NCBI GenBank assembly: GCA_002433335.1
Contig: DJHY01000023.1
Span: 1-20,767 of the forward strand
DNA length: 20,767 nt
Origin: Rhodospirillaceae bacterium UBA6608
Lineage (GTDB): Bacteria > Pseudomonadota > Alphaproteobacteria > Rhodospirillales_A > Casp-alpha2
Reading direction: 5' to 3'
A program made the translations under genes and the position numbers. Shown here piece by piece: positions 7,360 to 14,899 of the stretch (the stretch's first letter is position 1; each line of letters begins with the position of its first letter). The notes below the pieces were generated by a model. That model was not told the origin of the DNA and ran no database searches. It was given only the letters and a program-made list of their open reading frames with translations.

Positions 7360-7839
7360 TCAGCGCCGCCCGGCCCGCCAATCCCATGGCGCATCGAAGG
7401 TTCCGGCCCATAGGCCGGCCCCCTCGGCGCGGGCGGCGGCTTCGGCCCGTTCATAGGCAGGCACCGCCTGTTCCGGGTCGGCCAAGGCCCAGCCTTGGCG
7501 GATCAAACGCTCCCCCAGGTCATAACGCCCGCCCAACAGACAAGCCATCTGCGGAACGCCGTCCGCACCCTGCCCCTGGTCCCGGCACTTGACCCATTGA
7601 AAGGCGGAAAGGAAGGCCAGGGCGTTGGTCGCCTGGAACCCGCAATCATAGGATTGGCCGTCCTTGGTGCAGGTCTGCCCTGCCTCCGGCGCGTCGATCC
7701 CGAACAGATCGAAGACCACGCCGCCAATGGACAAGGTGTCGCCGTCGATCACCTCGGGCTTGCCTTCCATATCGGCAAAGGCGCCCCCGCCCGAAAGTAT
7801 CCAGACGACAACAGCCAGGATGAGGACGGGTTTGGCCAT
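7360..7839 (-). CDS. Thermonuclease-fold (SNase-like) secreted protein, probably catalytically impaired
   Basis: A 159-residue protein with an N-terminal signal peptide (MAKPVLILAVVVWILSGGGA, cleavage near AFA) and one staphylococcal-nuclease domain. The family pattern is plain: VIDGDTLSIGGVVFDLFGID, APEAGQTCTKDGQSYDCG, DLGERLIRQGWALA, then GLWAGTFDAPWDWR. Aligned by eye to staphylococcal nuclease, glutamate E43 is kept as E52, but the arginine R35 position holds D44 and the R87 position holds P96. The usual DRYGR-like motif before the C-terminal helices is therefore missing. It may bind nucleic acid or another ligand rather than cleave it. It lies 6 nt from the thioesterase upstream and is likely co-transcribed with it. 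Confidence 0.82.
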   Translation of the reverse strand: MAKPVLILAVVVWILSGGGAFADMEGKPEVIDGDTLSIGGVVFDLFGIDAPEAGQTCTKDGQSYDCGFQATNALAFLSAFQWVKCRDQGQGADGVPQMACLLGGRYDLGERLIRQGWALADPEQAVPAYERAEAAARAEGAGLWAGTFDAPWDWRAGRR

Positions 7840-7845
7840 GGCGTA

Positions 7846-8256
7846 TCAGTGACGCAGGTTGGTGCGCTTGAACGACCCCTGGGCCGTGGCCACCAAGGTG
7901 CCATCGTCGGCGAAGATCTCGCCCGCCGAGAAATAGATTCGCCGCCCGGACCGCGTAACCTTGGCCACCGCGCGCAGATGACCGGCGCGGGTCGCTTCCA
8001 AATAGTTGACGGTCAGGGTGATGGTCACGCCGTGTTGGGCCTCTTCTTCTTTTCCGTCCGGACGCAACCCGGCATAGCCGCAGGACAGATCCAGCAAAGT
8101 CGCGATCACCCCGCCCTGGACCACGGCTTGGCGGTTCAGGTGCTTGGGTTCGATTTTAAGGATGAATTCGCATTTCCCGTCTTCCCAGGAAAGCATCTCG
8201 ACACCCAGGTACTCAAGGAAAGGATTTGAAACCGGCAACCCACGAGACATCTGCAT
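7846..8256 (-). CDS. PaaI-family hotdog thioesterase
   Basis: A 136-residue single hotdog-fold protein of the PaaI/YdiI type, which hydrolyses acyl-CoA thioesters in the cytoplasm. The diagnostic segment is VVQGGVIATLLDLSCGYA, matching the HGG-alxD pattern with Q in place of the usual histidine and the catalytic acidic residue at LLDLS. The expected strands TITLTVNYLEATRAGHL and RAVAKVTRSGRRIYFSAGEI follow. The start is at 8256 or two codons later. It is the first gene of a minus-strand run and diverges from the flavin reductase-like gene across a 127-nt gap that must hold both promoters. The acyl-CoA substrate cannot be told from sequence. Confidence 0.85.
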   Translation of the reverse strand: MQMSRGLPVSNPFLEYLGVEMLSWEDGKCEFILKIEPKHLNRQAVVQGGVIATLLDLSCGYAGLRPDGKEEEAQHGVTITLTVNYLEATRAGHLRAVAKVTRSGRRIYFSAGEIFADDGTLVATAQGSFKRTNLRH

Positions 8257-8383
8257 TCGTCCTTTTCTTCTTGTTCGTATGATTTGTATTAGCTTGGCGA
8301 GGCATCAGATGAAAGCCGCCCAGCGTTCAGCGGATCATAAGGGCAGACGCAGGCGGATATAATGAAATTCGGCGGAGCCAAAT

Positions 8384-8929
8384 ATGAAACCATTCGATCT
8401 GGAAAAGGCCTTCACATTGATTGAGCCCGGCCCCGTCGTTCTTGTCACCACGAACGACGGGCATCGGGACAATGTCATGACGATCACTTGGACCATGGCG
8501 ATCGGATTTTCCGCCGCGTTCGCGATCACCACTGGTCCGTGGAACCATTCATACGCGGCGCTGCGCGATACCATGGAATGCGTCATCGCGATTCCGGGGG
8601 CCGATATGCTCGATACCGCCGTCGGCATCGGCATGTGCTCCGGCGCGGATACGGACAAGTTCGAGAAATTTTCCCTGACCCGCGCCGAGGCCAAGCACGT
8701 CCGCGCCCCGCTGATCCAGGATTGCCTGGCGAATATCGAATGCCGTGTCATCGACATCATCGAACGCCACAATATCGTGGTGCTTGAGGGCCTTGCCGCC
8801 TATCGCGACGATCGCCGCAAGGAGCAACGCATGATCCACGCCGTCGGCGACGGCACCTTCATCGTCGACGGCGACAGACTGGACCGCAAGAAAATGATGC
8901 GCGCCAAGCTGCCGAACGGATTGGAATAA
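8384..8929 (+). CDS. Flavin reductase-like FMN-binding split-barrel protein
   Basis: A 181-residue member of the DIM6/NTAB-type flavin reductase family, which binds FMN in a split beta-barrel and typically supplies reduced flavin or reduces small substrates. The signature is PGPVVLVTTNDGHRDNVMTI near the N-terminus, then GPWNHSYAALRDTMECVIAI and GIGMCSGADTDKFEKFSLT (the segment that usually contacts the FMN phosphate and dimer partner). The C-terminal half has APLIQDCLANIECRVIDII and a terminal basic stretch. It is soluble with no signal. It stands alone on the plus strand and faces the tRNA-Ser gene tail to tail. The physiological partner is unknown. Confidence 0.85.
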   Translation: MKPFDLEKAFTLIEPGPVVLVTTNDGHRDNVMTITWTMAIGFSAAFAITTGPWNHSYAALRDTMECVIAIPGADMLDTAVGIGMCSGADTDKFEKFSLTRAEAKHVRAPLIQDCLANIECRVIDIIERHNIVVLEGLAAYRDDRRKEQRMIHAVGDGTFIVDGDRLDRKKMMRAKLPNGLE

Positions 8930-8941
8930 ACTTTTGAGGAA

Positions 8942-8964
8942 ATTGCGCCGGATACCGGCGCAAT
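8942..8964 (-). terminator. Terminator hairpin abutting tRNA-Ser
   Basis: A perfect 10-bp inverted repeat (ATTGCGCCGG and CCGGCGCAAT) has a 3-nt loop. Its first stem base is the final A of the encoded CCA on the minus strand, so the hairpin begins exactly where the mature tRNA ends. Only a short T-run (TTT) follows, so termination strength is uncertain. It also lies between the flavin reductase-like gene and the tRNA and may act as a two-way barrier. Confidence 0.65.
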
Positions 8965-9055
8965 GGCGGACAGGGAGGGATTCGAACCCTCGAGACCCTT
9001 ATGGGGGTCTAACTCCTTAGCAGGGAGCCCGCTTCAGCCACTCGCGCACCTGTCC
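8964..9055 (-). tRNA. tRNA-Ser(GCT)
   Basis: On the minus strand the 92 nt fold as a class II tRNA. The acceptor arms are GGACAGG and CCTGTCC, with discriminator G and an encoded CCA. The anticodon stem GCTCC/GGAGT encloses the loop CTGCTAA with anticodon GCT. The T arm is GAGGGTTCGAATCCCTC. A long variable arm built from GACCC and GGGTC around CCATAA is typical of serine tRNAs. It reads AGC and AGT codons. Confidence 0.97.
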
Positions 9056-9158
9056 CCAATGTCCACGCGGATACCCCGAGAAAGGGAAAAGACCGCGTGC
9101 GGAAACGCAGTCATAACGAAGCCTTCGCCCGCTTTCAACAAACCTGTTCGCTTTTCTG

Positions 9159-9189
9159 AAAAAGGGGCGACCGAAATGCCGGTCGCCCC
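9159..9189 (-). terminator. Rho-independent terminator after the chemoreceptor gene
   Basis: On the minus strand GGGGCGACCG and CGGTCGCCCC form a 10-bp perfect stem with a 6-nt loop, followed directly by TTTTTC. It begins about 20 nt after the chemoreceptor stop and separates it from tRNA-Ser downstream. Confidence 0.92.
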
Positions 9190-9209
9190 CCTTCGGAAGA
9201 TATGCAGGA

Positions 9210-10868
9210 TCAGGCCCGAATGCCGCCCAGGAAGGTATCGACCTGAGTTTGCAGCTTGGTCGCCAGTTCGGCCAAGCCCTTGGCCGCGACCTTGACCTGA
9301 GCCGCCGATTCACCCGTTTCCTCGGACGATTCCCGAACGCTCACGATGTTCTGCGTGACTTCTTCGGTGCCCGACGAGGCTTCGGTGACGCTGCGGGAAA
9401 TTTCCTGGGTCGCAACGCCTTGTTCCTCGACCGCAGCGGCAATGGTCGCCGAGATGTCGTTGATCGATTCAATGGTTGAACCAATGTTGGCGATCGCCCC
9501 AACCGACGACTTGGTGGCGACCTGAATGCTCGCGATCTGCTGCGAGATTTCCTCGGTCGCCTTCGCGGTCTGGCTGGCCAGGTTCTTAACCTCGCTGGCG
9601 ACGACCGCGAAGCCCTTGCCCATTTCACCGGCGCGGGCGGCCTCGATCGTCGCGTTCAAGGCCAACAGGTTGGTCTGATCGGCGATGTCGGTAATCAGGG
9701 TCACGACCTCACCGACCTTGTCGACGGCAGCCGCCAAGCCACTGACCTGATCGTTCGCGGTCTTCGATTCACCGACCGCCTGCTGGGCAACCTCGGCGGC
9801 TCTCTGCACCTGGCGGGCGATTTCCTCAATCGACGAGCTGAGTTGCTCGGTCGCCGAAGCCACCGACGAGGTATTGCGGCTGGCTTCTTCGGCGGCGGCG
9901 GCAACACCGACCGCTTTTTCCGCAGCGGAGTTGGCGGCAGAGCTCATCTGACCGGCGGTTGCTTCCATTTCCTCGGCGGAGCTGCCGACGGACTTGACGA
10001 TTTCCCCGACCGAGGCGTCGAAGTCGTCAGCCAGCCGCAGGGTCGCCTGGCGGCGGTCCTCTTCGGCCTTCTTCTCCAATTCATCCTTTTCCTGTTCCAG
10101 GCGCTGGTTCTTTTCCAGTTCCGTCCGGAACACCTTGACCGAACCGATCATGGTATTGACCTCACGCACAAAACTGTCGAAGTCGAGATCGATATCCAGC
10201 TTACCCTGGGCGAGATCGTTCATACGCGAAGACAAAGCATTCAGCGCCTTGGAAGCACTACGTCCTGCGAAGAAACCGACCGCGACGATAATGATAATGA
10301 CCGCCAAGCCGATGGCGCCCAACTGCAGCAAGCGTTGTTGAAACGCTTCGTTGATATCGTCGAAGTAGGCGCCGGTGCCGATGTACATATTCATTTCCGG
10401 CACGGGATAGACATAGGAAATCTTCTCGAAGTTGTCGCCTTTAAAGCCGGCCTTCGGGCCCTTATAGGCAAGGAACCCGCCACCTTCCTTGGCCAACTTG
10501 TTGAAGACCTCGCGTCGCGGCAGCTTCTTACACTTGCCCAACTTCGTCGGATCGACGTGGGCGATCGTGCAGAATTCATAGGTAATCGCGAAGATGTAGT
10601 TGGTCCCATCGAAACGGAAGCTTTGAATAGCGTCGATCGCGCGCTTCTTGGCTTCTTCTTCGGTCAACGTGCCTTTTTTGTACAGATCAAGCTGATGCCG
10701 GACGACCGTATTCACCCCCAGGACGATCTGCTGAACCTTGTCCTTCCGCTCGATCACCATCTGATTTCGGATCGTAGTGGCGCTGACCCCGGCCAAAACC
10801 CCAACGCCGATCAACGCGATCAACGCCAACGACAAGAAGACCTGGAATAGAGAGAGTTTGATTTTCAT
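9210..10868 (-). CDS. Methyl-accepting chemotaxis protein with periplasmic Cache domain
   Basis: A transmembrane chemoreceptor controlling CheA and thus flagellar behaviour. I chose the ATG at 10868 (552 residues), which has GGTGAAG just upstream; a start seven codons earlier has no ribosome site. Layout: membrane helix at about 7-29; a single-Cache-type sensor at about 33-175 with [16 protein letters not shown] and the late Cache motif [20 protein letters not shown]; second helix at about 181-201; HAMP at about 202-255 ([20 protein letters not shown]); then a long coiled-coil signalling domain. Its tip, residues 397-431 (starting [20 protein letters not shown]), matches the universal chemoreceptor signature. 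No CheR/CheB-binding pentapeptide is seen at the C-terminus. Ligand unknown; Cache domains often bind small carboxylates or amino acids. No che genes lie nearby. Confidence 0.94.
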   Translation of the reverse strand: MKIKLSLFQVFLSLALIALIGVGVLAGVSATTIRNQMVIERKDKVQQIVLGVNTVVRHQLDLYKKGTLTEEEAKKRAIDAIQSFRFDGTNYIFAITYEFCTIAHVDPTKLGKCKKLPRREVFNKLAKEGGGFLAYKGPKAGFKGDNFEKISYVYPVPEMNMYIGTGAYFDDINEAFQQRLLQLGAIGLAVIIIIVAVGFFAGRSASKALNALSSRMNDLAQGKLDIDLDFDSFVREVNTMIGSVKVFRTELEKNQRLEQEKDELEKKAEEDRRQATLRLADDFDASVGEIVKSVGSSAEEMEATAGQMSSAANSAAEKAVGVAAAAEEASRNTSSVASATEQLSSSIEEIARQVQRAAEVAQQAVGESKTANDQVSGLAAAVDKVGEVVTLITDIADQTNLLALNATIEAARAGEMGKGFAVVASEVKNLASQTAKATEEISQQIASIQVATKSSVGAIANIGSTIESINDISATIAAAVEEQGVATQEISRSVTEASSGTEEVTQNIVSVRESSEETGESAAQVKVAAKGLAELATKLQTQVDTFLGGIRA

Positions 10869-11096
10869 TACTTCACCGCTTTCTCGCATATGGAATTGAG
10901 GCAGAGGTGAAATCGCATTGCGTGCATCGGCTCTCCCCCAACCTGCATTTCGCAGTTCCAGCCAGGCCCCTTAACCACAGCCGGGAACGGCGCCCGCTCT
11001 TGCAGACGCACCTATTTTCATAATTCACAAGGAGAAGCGCATACAACTAGACACAAGGCATAGTGCCTAGAAATACATGATTAAAATCTGGATATA

Positions 11097-11663
11097 TTAT
11101 ACTTCAGCGTTATTTAAAAAAGTGGGACTTCTACGAAATCTAGTCCCCTCAACCGCGTCAGGGTTGATTGCTTCCGAGATATTGTAGGAAACGATCCCGC
11201 CGGTCAGGCGTTTCAACTCCTGAAACGTCACCGGGAACAGGCAATGCGGATGGCCGGCGGCGGCGTAAAGGGTTTCGAAACGGCGTAAACTGGCGTCGAT
11301 GGCGATGGGAATTTCCGTCGTCAAGCCGACCGGCGCGACCCCACCGATGGTAAACCCGGTCACGTCCTTGACCCGCTGCGCCTGCGGCTTGGTGACCTTG
11401 CCCTGCAAATTGAGGACCCGCGGCAGGGCCTCCTGCTGGCACAAATGGTCGCCCGAAATCAGGGCCAGAACTTCCTGATCGCCGACACGGAAGGTCAGCG
11501 ACTTCACGATCTGCCCCAGTTCGGCGCCGACGGCGCGGGCGGCATCTTCGGCGGTCTTCGCCGTGGCCTTCATTTCGATGACCCGGTCACCCAGGCCAGC
11601 GGCGATCAACGCCTGACTGACCCGTTGCACCGATTTCTTGGTCTTGAAAGCCATATCCGCCAC
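11097..11663 (-). CDS. YbaK/EbsC-family aminoacyl-tRNA deacylase-like protein
   Basis: A 188-residue YbaK/ProX-superfamily protein, the group that removes wrongly attached amino acids from tRNA (for example Cys-tRNA-Pro). Motifs: QIVKSLTF with the catalytic-type lysine K54, ALISGDHLC (about 67-75), and VTGFTIGGVAPVGL (about 101-114), the substrate-binding loop. It is cytoplasmic. It lies 36 nt after the GST gene on the same strand, probably co-transcribed. The last 17 residues (from about 172) are odd: they run through AT-rich DNA that contains a terminator-like hairpin and T-run, suggesting that the native stop was lost by a small indel, or that the terminator overlaps the coding end. The exact tRNA specificity cannot be assigned. 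Confidence 0.85.
   Translation of the reverse strand: MADMAFKTKKSVQRVSQALIAAGLGDRVIEMKATAKTAEDAARAVGAELGQIVKSLTFRVGDQEVLALISGDHLCQQEALPRVLNLQGKVTKPQAQRVKDVTGFTIGGVAPVGLTTEIPIAIDASLRRFETLYAAAGHPHCLFPVTFQELKRLTGGIVSYNISEAINPDAVEGTRFRRSPTFLNNAEV
11116..11147 (-). terminator. Terminator-like hairpin inside the 3' end of the YbaK-family gene
   Basis: On the minus strand GGGACT and AGTCCC pair around a 12-nt loop and are followed by ACTTTTTT. The structure lies inside the open reading frame of the YbaK-like gene, 17-50 nt before its stop codon. The surrounding DNA is AT-rich, unlike the rest of the window. The stem is only 6 bp, so this is a moderate call. Confidence 0.5.
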
Positions 11664-11699
11664 CCGTTCCGTCGTTTCTCGCCTATGGCAGTCGCCGCA

Positions 11700-12332
11700 T
11701 TAGTTCGCGAACGGCACCGCCATCCCCTTCTGCACGGCCTCACGCTTGGAGATGTTATCAAACCAGCGTTTGACGTTGGGGAATTCGTTGAGGTCGACCT
11801 CGTGCCGCTCATGACGAGACACCCAGGGATACACGGCGATGTCGGCGATGGAATAGAAATCACCGGCCAGGTAGTCGTTCTTGTGCAGACGGCGATCGTT
11901 CATGACCATGTAGAGGCGCTTGGTTTCGTCGTGATAGCGCTTCTGGCCATAGGGAACGACTTCCTTGGGCTTGAACATGAAATGGTGAGCCTGGCCGAAC
12001 ATCGGGCCGACGCCGCCCATCTGCCACATCAGCCACTCAAAGGTCGCAACCCGCTCGCGCCCGCCCTTCGGCAGCAGGTCGCTACCTGTCTTCTCCGCCA
12101 GATAGACCAGGATCGCGCCCGTTTCGAAGACGGAAATCGGCTTTCCGTCCGGACCGTCCGGATCGACGATGGCGGGAATACGGTTGTTGGGCGAAATCTC
12201 GAGAAACGCCGGGGAGTGCTGCTCCCCTTGCGAGATATTCACTTCAATCACGTTATACGGCAGGCCCAGTTCTTCGAGCATGATGGAGACCTTGCGCCCG
12301 TTCGGCGTGGCCCAGGTATACAAATCGATCAT
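11700..12332 (-). CDS. Glutathione S-transferase family protein, YfcG/YghU-like
   Basis: A 210-residue soluble GST-fold protein with a thioredoxin-like N-terminal domain and a helical C-terminal domain. The N-terminus MIDLYTWATPNGRKVSIMLE matches the nu-class disulfide-bond reductases YfcG and YghU of E. coli: T9 and N11 are the residues that contact glutathione thiol or disulfide in YfcG, replacing the tyrosine or serine of other GSTs. NNRIPAIVDPDG with the cis-proline and VFETGAILVYLAEKTG with E70 bind the gamma-glutamyl end. The C-terminal domain has DYLAGDFYSIADIAVYPW, the GST N-capping box. The likely activity is glutathione-disulfide-dependent disulfide reduction. It sits between an unknown gene and the YbaK-like gene on one strand. 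Confidence 0.92.
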   Translation of the reverse strand: MIDLYTWATPNGRKVSIMLEELGLPYNVIEVNISQGEQHSPAFLEISPNNRIPAIVDPDGPDGKPISVFETGAILVYLAEKTGSDLLPKGGRERVATFEWLMWQMGGVGPMFGQAHHFMFKPKEVVPYGQKRYHDETKRLYMVMNDRRLHKNDYLAGDFYSIADIAVYPWVSRHERHEVDLNEFPNVKRWFDNISKREAVQKGMAVPFAN

Positions 12333-12423
12333 TTGAAAATTTCCTCCGTCGCCGGAATTGTCGAATCATTGGCCGCCAGCATAAGGCAACTCGATATGCG
12401 GGCAAGTCCTTGATGACCCGACG

Positions 12424-12843
12424 TCAATCCGCCGTCGCGGGCGGAAGGACACCGCTGTTTTCTTCGGTCACCGGCGCCCATTCATCCAGGTAGGCGTGGA
12501 TTGCGTCGCATGCGCCCTGGGCCGCAGGGCCGACCCGTTCGGCCCGCATGTAGATGATCGCCAGGGTCAAGGCGGTCAACGTCTGCTGATCCCGCTGTTT
12601 GCGGGCTTCGTTATGCATTCGGCGCATGTGATCCTGGGCCCGCTTGTAGCCATAGACCTCGTCCTTTTCGATGAAGGTCTCGTGCAGGTGATCCAAGTCC
12701 TTGCGCAAGTCGCGTGCGACCTCGGCCCGGATCGGGCCGTAATGCTCTTCGGTCAAGGCATGCAGGATGTACTTCGTATCGCGGTTCAGGCGACGCGCTT
12801 CGGCTTCGGGGCCGAAAATCTTGTTCCAGATATTCTTAATCAC
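12424..12843 (-). CDS. Conserved-looking hypothetical protein, helical
   Basis: I do not recognise this 139-residue protein. It has no signal peptide or long membrane segment. Most of it looks helical and charged, with stretches such as RAEVARDLRKDLDHLHE and KRAQDHMRRMHNEARKQRD, and a proline-rich tail ending PPATAD. The start MIKNIWNKIFGPEAEARRLN resembles a short amphipathic helix. Its coding frame matches the surrounding GC bias, which supports it being real. It lies 91 nt upstream of the GST gene on the same strand and diverges from the TSUP permease across a 199-nt gap. Confidence 0.65.
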   Translation of the reverse strand: MIKNIWNKIFGPEAEARRLNRDTKYILHALTEEHYGPIRAEVARDLRKDLDHLHETFIEKDEVYGYKRAQDHMRRMHNEARKQRDQQTLTALTLAIIYMRAERVGPAAQGACDAIHAYLDEWAPVTEENSGVLPPATAD

Positions 12844-13042
12844 GGAGTTTCATTCACTTCTTATTATCGCAGGGAGATGCCGTTCGGCAGGGCAGACAAT
12901 AGCCCCCGCCCATATGGGAAAACAACCAAAGCAGTACAAGGTTCGGCGGCTGACGTATCGTTTGCCGCCGATTTATGACCGCACTGTGTTAAACAGCCAT
13001 TTCAGTTCCGGTTTAACCCCTTGAAACCACGCCAGGACCCGC

Positions 13043-13789
13043 ATGCCCGAACTTCAGACCATCGCCCTTGTCGGCGTCATTTTTTTGATCGCCGGCGCAA
13101 TCAAGGGTGTCGTCGGCGTGGGGCTGCCAACCGTCGCCGTCGGCCTGATGACCGCGATTATCGGCTTGCACGAAGCGGTCCAACTGGTCGTCGTTCCGGC
13201 TTTGTTGACCAATGTCTGGCAGGGAGCCGTCGGCGGACAGTTCAAAATTCTGGTCCGCCGGCTCTGGCCGCTCCTGCTCACGTCGGTGATCGGCACATGG
13301 TTCGGGGCTTGGCTACTGGTCGTGGTCGAAGCCCATCTGCTATCCGGCACCCTGGGCATTCTGTTGGCCGTCTACTCCCTGTATTCGCTGCTGACCCCGC
13401 AGATTCCGCCGCCCGGGCGGTGGGAGCCCCTGCTCAGCCCGCTCATGGGACTGACCGCCGGCGTCGCCTCGGGCGCGGTCGCATCGTTCACCATGCCGGG
13501 CGCGGTTTATTTACAAGCTCTGGGCCTCGGCCGTGACGGCTTGGTCCAGGCGATGGGCATTGCCTTCACCATCGTCACACTGGGCCAAGCCGCCAGCCTG
13601 ACCGGCCACGGCATCCTGGGCGGCGAAATGGCGCTGGCTTCCGCTGGCGCATTGATCCCCGCAGCGCTCGGCATGATCGGCGGTCAACGCATCCGTCGCC
13701 GTCTTCCCGCCGAGGCCTTTCGGCGAGCGTTCTTTTTCGGCCTTCTGCTGCTAGGGGTTTATTTGGCGGCGCGCGCATTCATCCGATAG
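13043..13789 (+). CDS. TSUP (TauE/SafE) family permease
   Basis: A 248-residue inner-membrane protein of the TauE/SafE family, members of which export sulfite, sulfoacetate or related anions, or take up organic anions. The N-terminal repeat has VGVIFLIAGAIKGVVGVGLP and TVAVGLMTAIIGLHEAVQLV. The second half repeats the pattern with PLMGLTAGVASGAVASFTMP, giving about eight hydrophobic helices. AGGA lies 6 nt before the ATG. It stands alone on the plus strand, divergent from the hypothetical gene at 12424. The neighbours give no hint of substrate, and the family is too broad to name one. Confidence 0.9.
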   Translation: MPELQTIALVGVIFLIAGAIKGVVGVGLPTVAVGLMTAIIGLHEAVQLVVVPALLTNVWQGAVGGQFKILVRRLWPLLLTSVIGTWFGAWLLVVVEAHLLSGTLGILLAVYSLYSLLTPQIPPPGRWEPLLSPLMGLTAGVASGAVASFTMPGAVYLQALGLGRDGLVQAMGIAFTIVTLGQAASLTGHGILGGEMALASAGALIPAALGMIGGQRIRRRLPAEAFRRAFFFGLLLLGVYLAARAFIR

Positions 13790-13968
13790 ACGAACAAGCA
13801 ACGAATTCAGTTTATTTCATCCGTTATTTTGTGAATTCAGCTGCAGCACTTCCTAACATTTAACTATCGAAATATGCCCGGCCTGTGGCACTCTTGTAGA
13901 CCTGAGGGGACTTACAAAAGGCAATGGACGCGAACGCGCAGAAACGTGCGTTTTATGGAGACCTGATC

Positions 13969-14802
13969 ATGACCCGGACCCGTTTTTCGGAAGACTTCTT
14001 CCGGCTACCCGCTGCGGCTGCCGTCGCTCTGATGCTCGGCATGACCGGCGCACAGGCCGATGAGGCCGCTTCCGCCAAGGAGCAAGCCAACACCCCGCCG
14101 TCGGAAATCAAAATGATGTACCACGCGCCTCAGGGCGATGCCGGCGCCAAGGACGACGATCCGCTGGAATCCCTCAACCGCGTGACCTCGGAATTCAATA
14201 ACCTGTTTCGCGGCCTGATCCTCGATCCGCTGATCGACGGATACAAGGCCGTCACGCCCGAAGGCCTGCAGCAAGCGATCTCCAGCGCCGCCAAGAACTT
14301 GGCCGAGCCGGTGACCGCCGTTTCTTCGCTGTTGCAGGGCGACACGGAAAACGCAGGCAACGCGACCAAGCGCTTCCTGGTCAACTCGACCGTCGGCGTC
14401 GGCGGCCTGGCCGACCCGGCAACGGACATGGGCATTCATTCGCGGCAGGAAGACCTGGGGCAGGCCTTTGGCGCCAATGGAATGGAACCGGGCCCGCATA
14501 TCGTCCTTCCGATCCTGGGTCCCAGCAACCTGCGTGACGCCACGGGCGATATCCTGACCGGCCTTGCCAGCCCGCTGCCGCTTGCTGGTGCCGCCGCGCA
14601 GGGCACCGTCACCTATTCGGACAATCAGGACGCGATCAAGGCGGCGACGTCCAATTCGGTCGACCGCTACACCACGGAAAAGACCTTGTACGAACAGCAC
14701 CGCCAGTGGGAAGTGACCAACGGCGCCGGGGCGATCCCCGCCGACGGCCCGACCCTGGCCGACGAAGGCCCCTCCGTGGCCTCAAAGCCGACACAGCAGT
14801 AA
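13969..14802 (+). CDS. mlaA: MlaA/VacJ-family protein without a lipobox
   Basis: This is a homologue of MlaA, the outer-membrane component that removes misplaced phospholipids from the outer leaflet and passes them to the MlaC carrier. I chose the ATG at 13969 (277 residues) because GGAG lies 8 nt upstream; an in-frame ATG at 13924 has weaker context. Family motifs: DPLESLNRVTSEFNNLFRGL, ILDPLIDGYKAVTPEGLQQA, NLAEPVTAVSSLLQGD, RFLVNSTVGVGGLADPATDM, EDLGQAFGANGMEPGPHIVL and PILGPSNLRDATGDILTG. The signal peptide ends LMLGMTGAQADEA, a signal peptidase I site. No cysteine is available for lipidation, unlike the E. coli lipoprotein. The roughly 50-residue tail is low in recognisable motifs. No mlaBCDEF genes are in the window. 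Confidence 0.92.
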   Translation: MTRTRFSEDFFRLPAAAAVALMLGMTGAQADEAASAKEQANTPPSEIKMMYHAPQGDAGAKDDDPLESLNRVTSEFNNLFRGLILDPLIDGYKAVTPEGLQQAISSAAKNLAEPVTAVSSLLQGDTENAGNATKRFLVNSTVGVGGLADPATDMGIHSRQEDLGQAFGANGMEPGPHIVLPILGPSNLRDATGDILTGLASPLPLAGAAAQGTVTYSDNQDAIKAATSNSVDRYTTEKTLYEQHRQWEVTNGAGAIPADGPTLADEGPSVASKPTQQ

Positions 14803-14815
14803 CGACGCACCTCGG

Positions 14816-14836
14816 GCCGGGGGCCGTTCCCCCGGC
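14816..14836 (+). terminator. GC-rich hairpin between convergent mlaA and dehydrogenase genes
   Basis: GCCGGGGG and CCCCCGGC form a perfect 8-bp stem with a 5-nt loop, 13 nt after the mlaA stop. No T-tract follows directly on either strand, so it may be a weak or rho-assisted terminator. Its place between converging genes supports a termination role. Confidence 0.45.
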
Positions 14837-14856
14837 TGCGCTGCGCCCTGCTGTTT

Positions 14857-14899
14857 CCGGGTCTTATTTTCCGGGCCTTATTTTTCGGGGCCTGGTTTC
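14857..14899. repeat. Short imperfect tandem repeat across the dehydrogenase stop codon
   Basis: On the plus strand a 14-15-nt unit of the form CCGGGYCTTATTTT occurs twice in succession (14857-14870 and 14871-14885). A third, more degenerate unit starts at 14886. The stop codon of the 6PGDH-type gene lies in the second unit. It looks like slippage-type duplication of the gene end. Confidence 0.7.

Noticed and set aside
8964..9055. tRNA-Ser as an integration site
   Set aside because: No integrase gene, no direct repeat of the tRNA 3' end and no composition change on either side were seen.
11072..11082. GGCATAGTGCC palindrome upstream of the chemoreceptor gene
   Set aside because: A single short palindrome without repetition or a nearby regulator gene; not enough to call an operator.
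13803..13838. GAATTCA...TGAATTC inverted repeat after the TSUP permease gene
   Set aside because: Only 7 bp of pairing with a 22-nt loop and no T-tract; too weak to call a terminator or operator.
13890..13905. TGGCAC...TTGT resembling a sigma-54 promoter before mlaA
   Set aside because: The spacing between the GG and the downstream TTG is too short for the -24/-12 pattern and the GC of the -12 element is missing.
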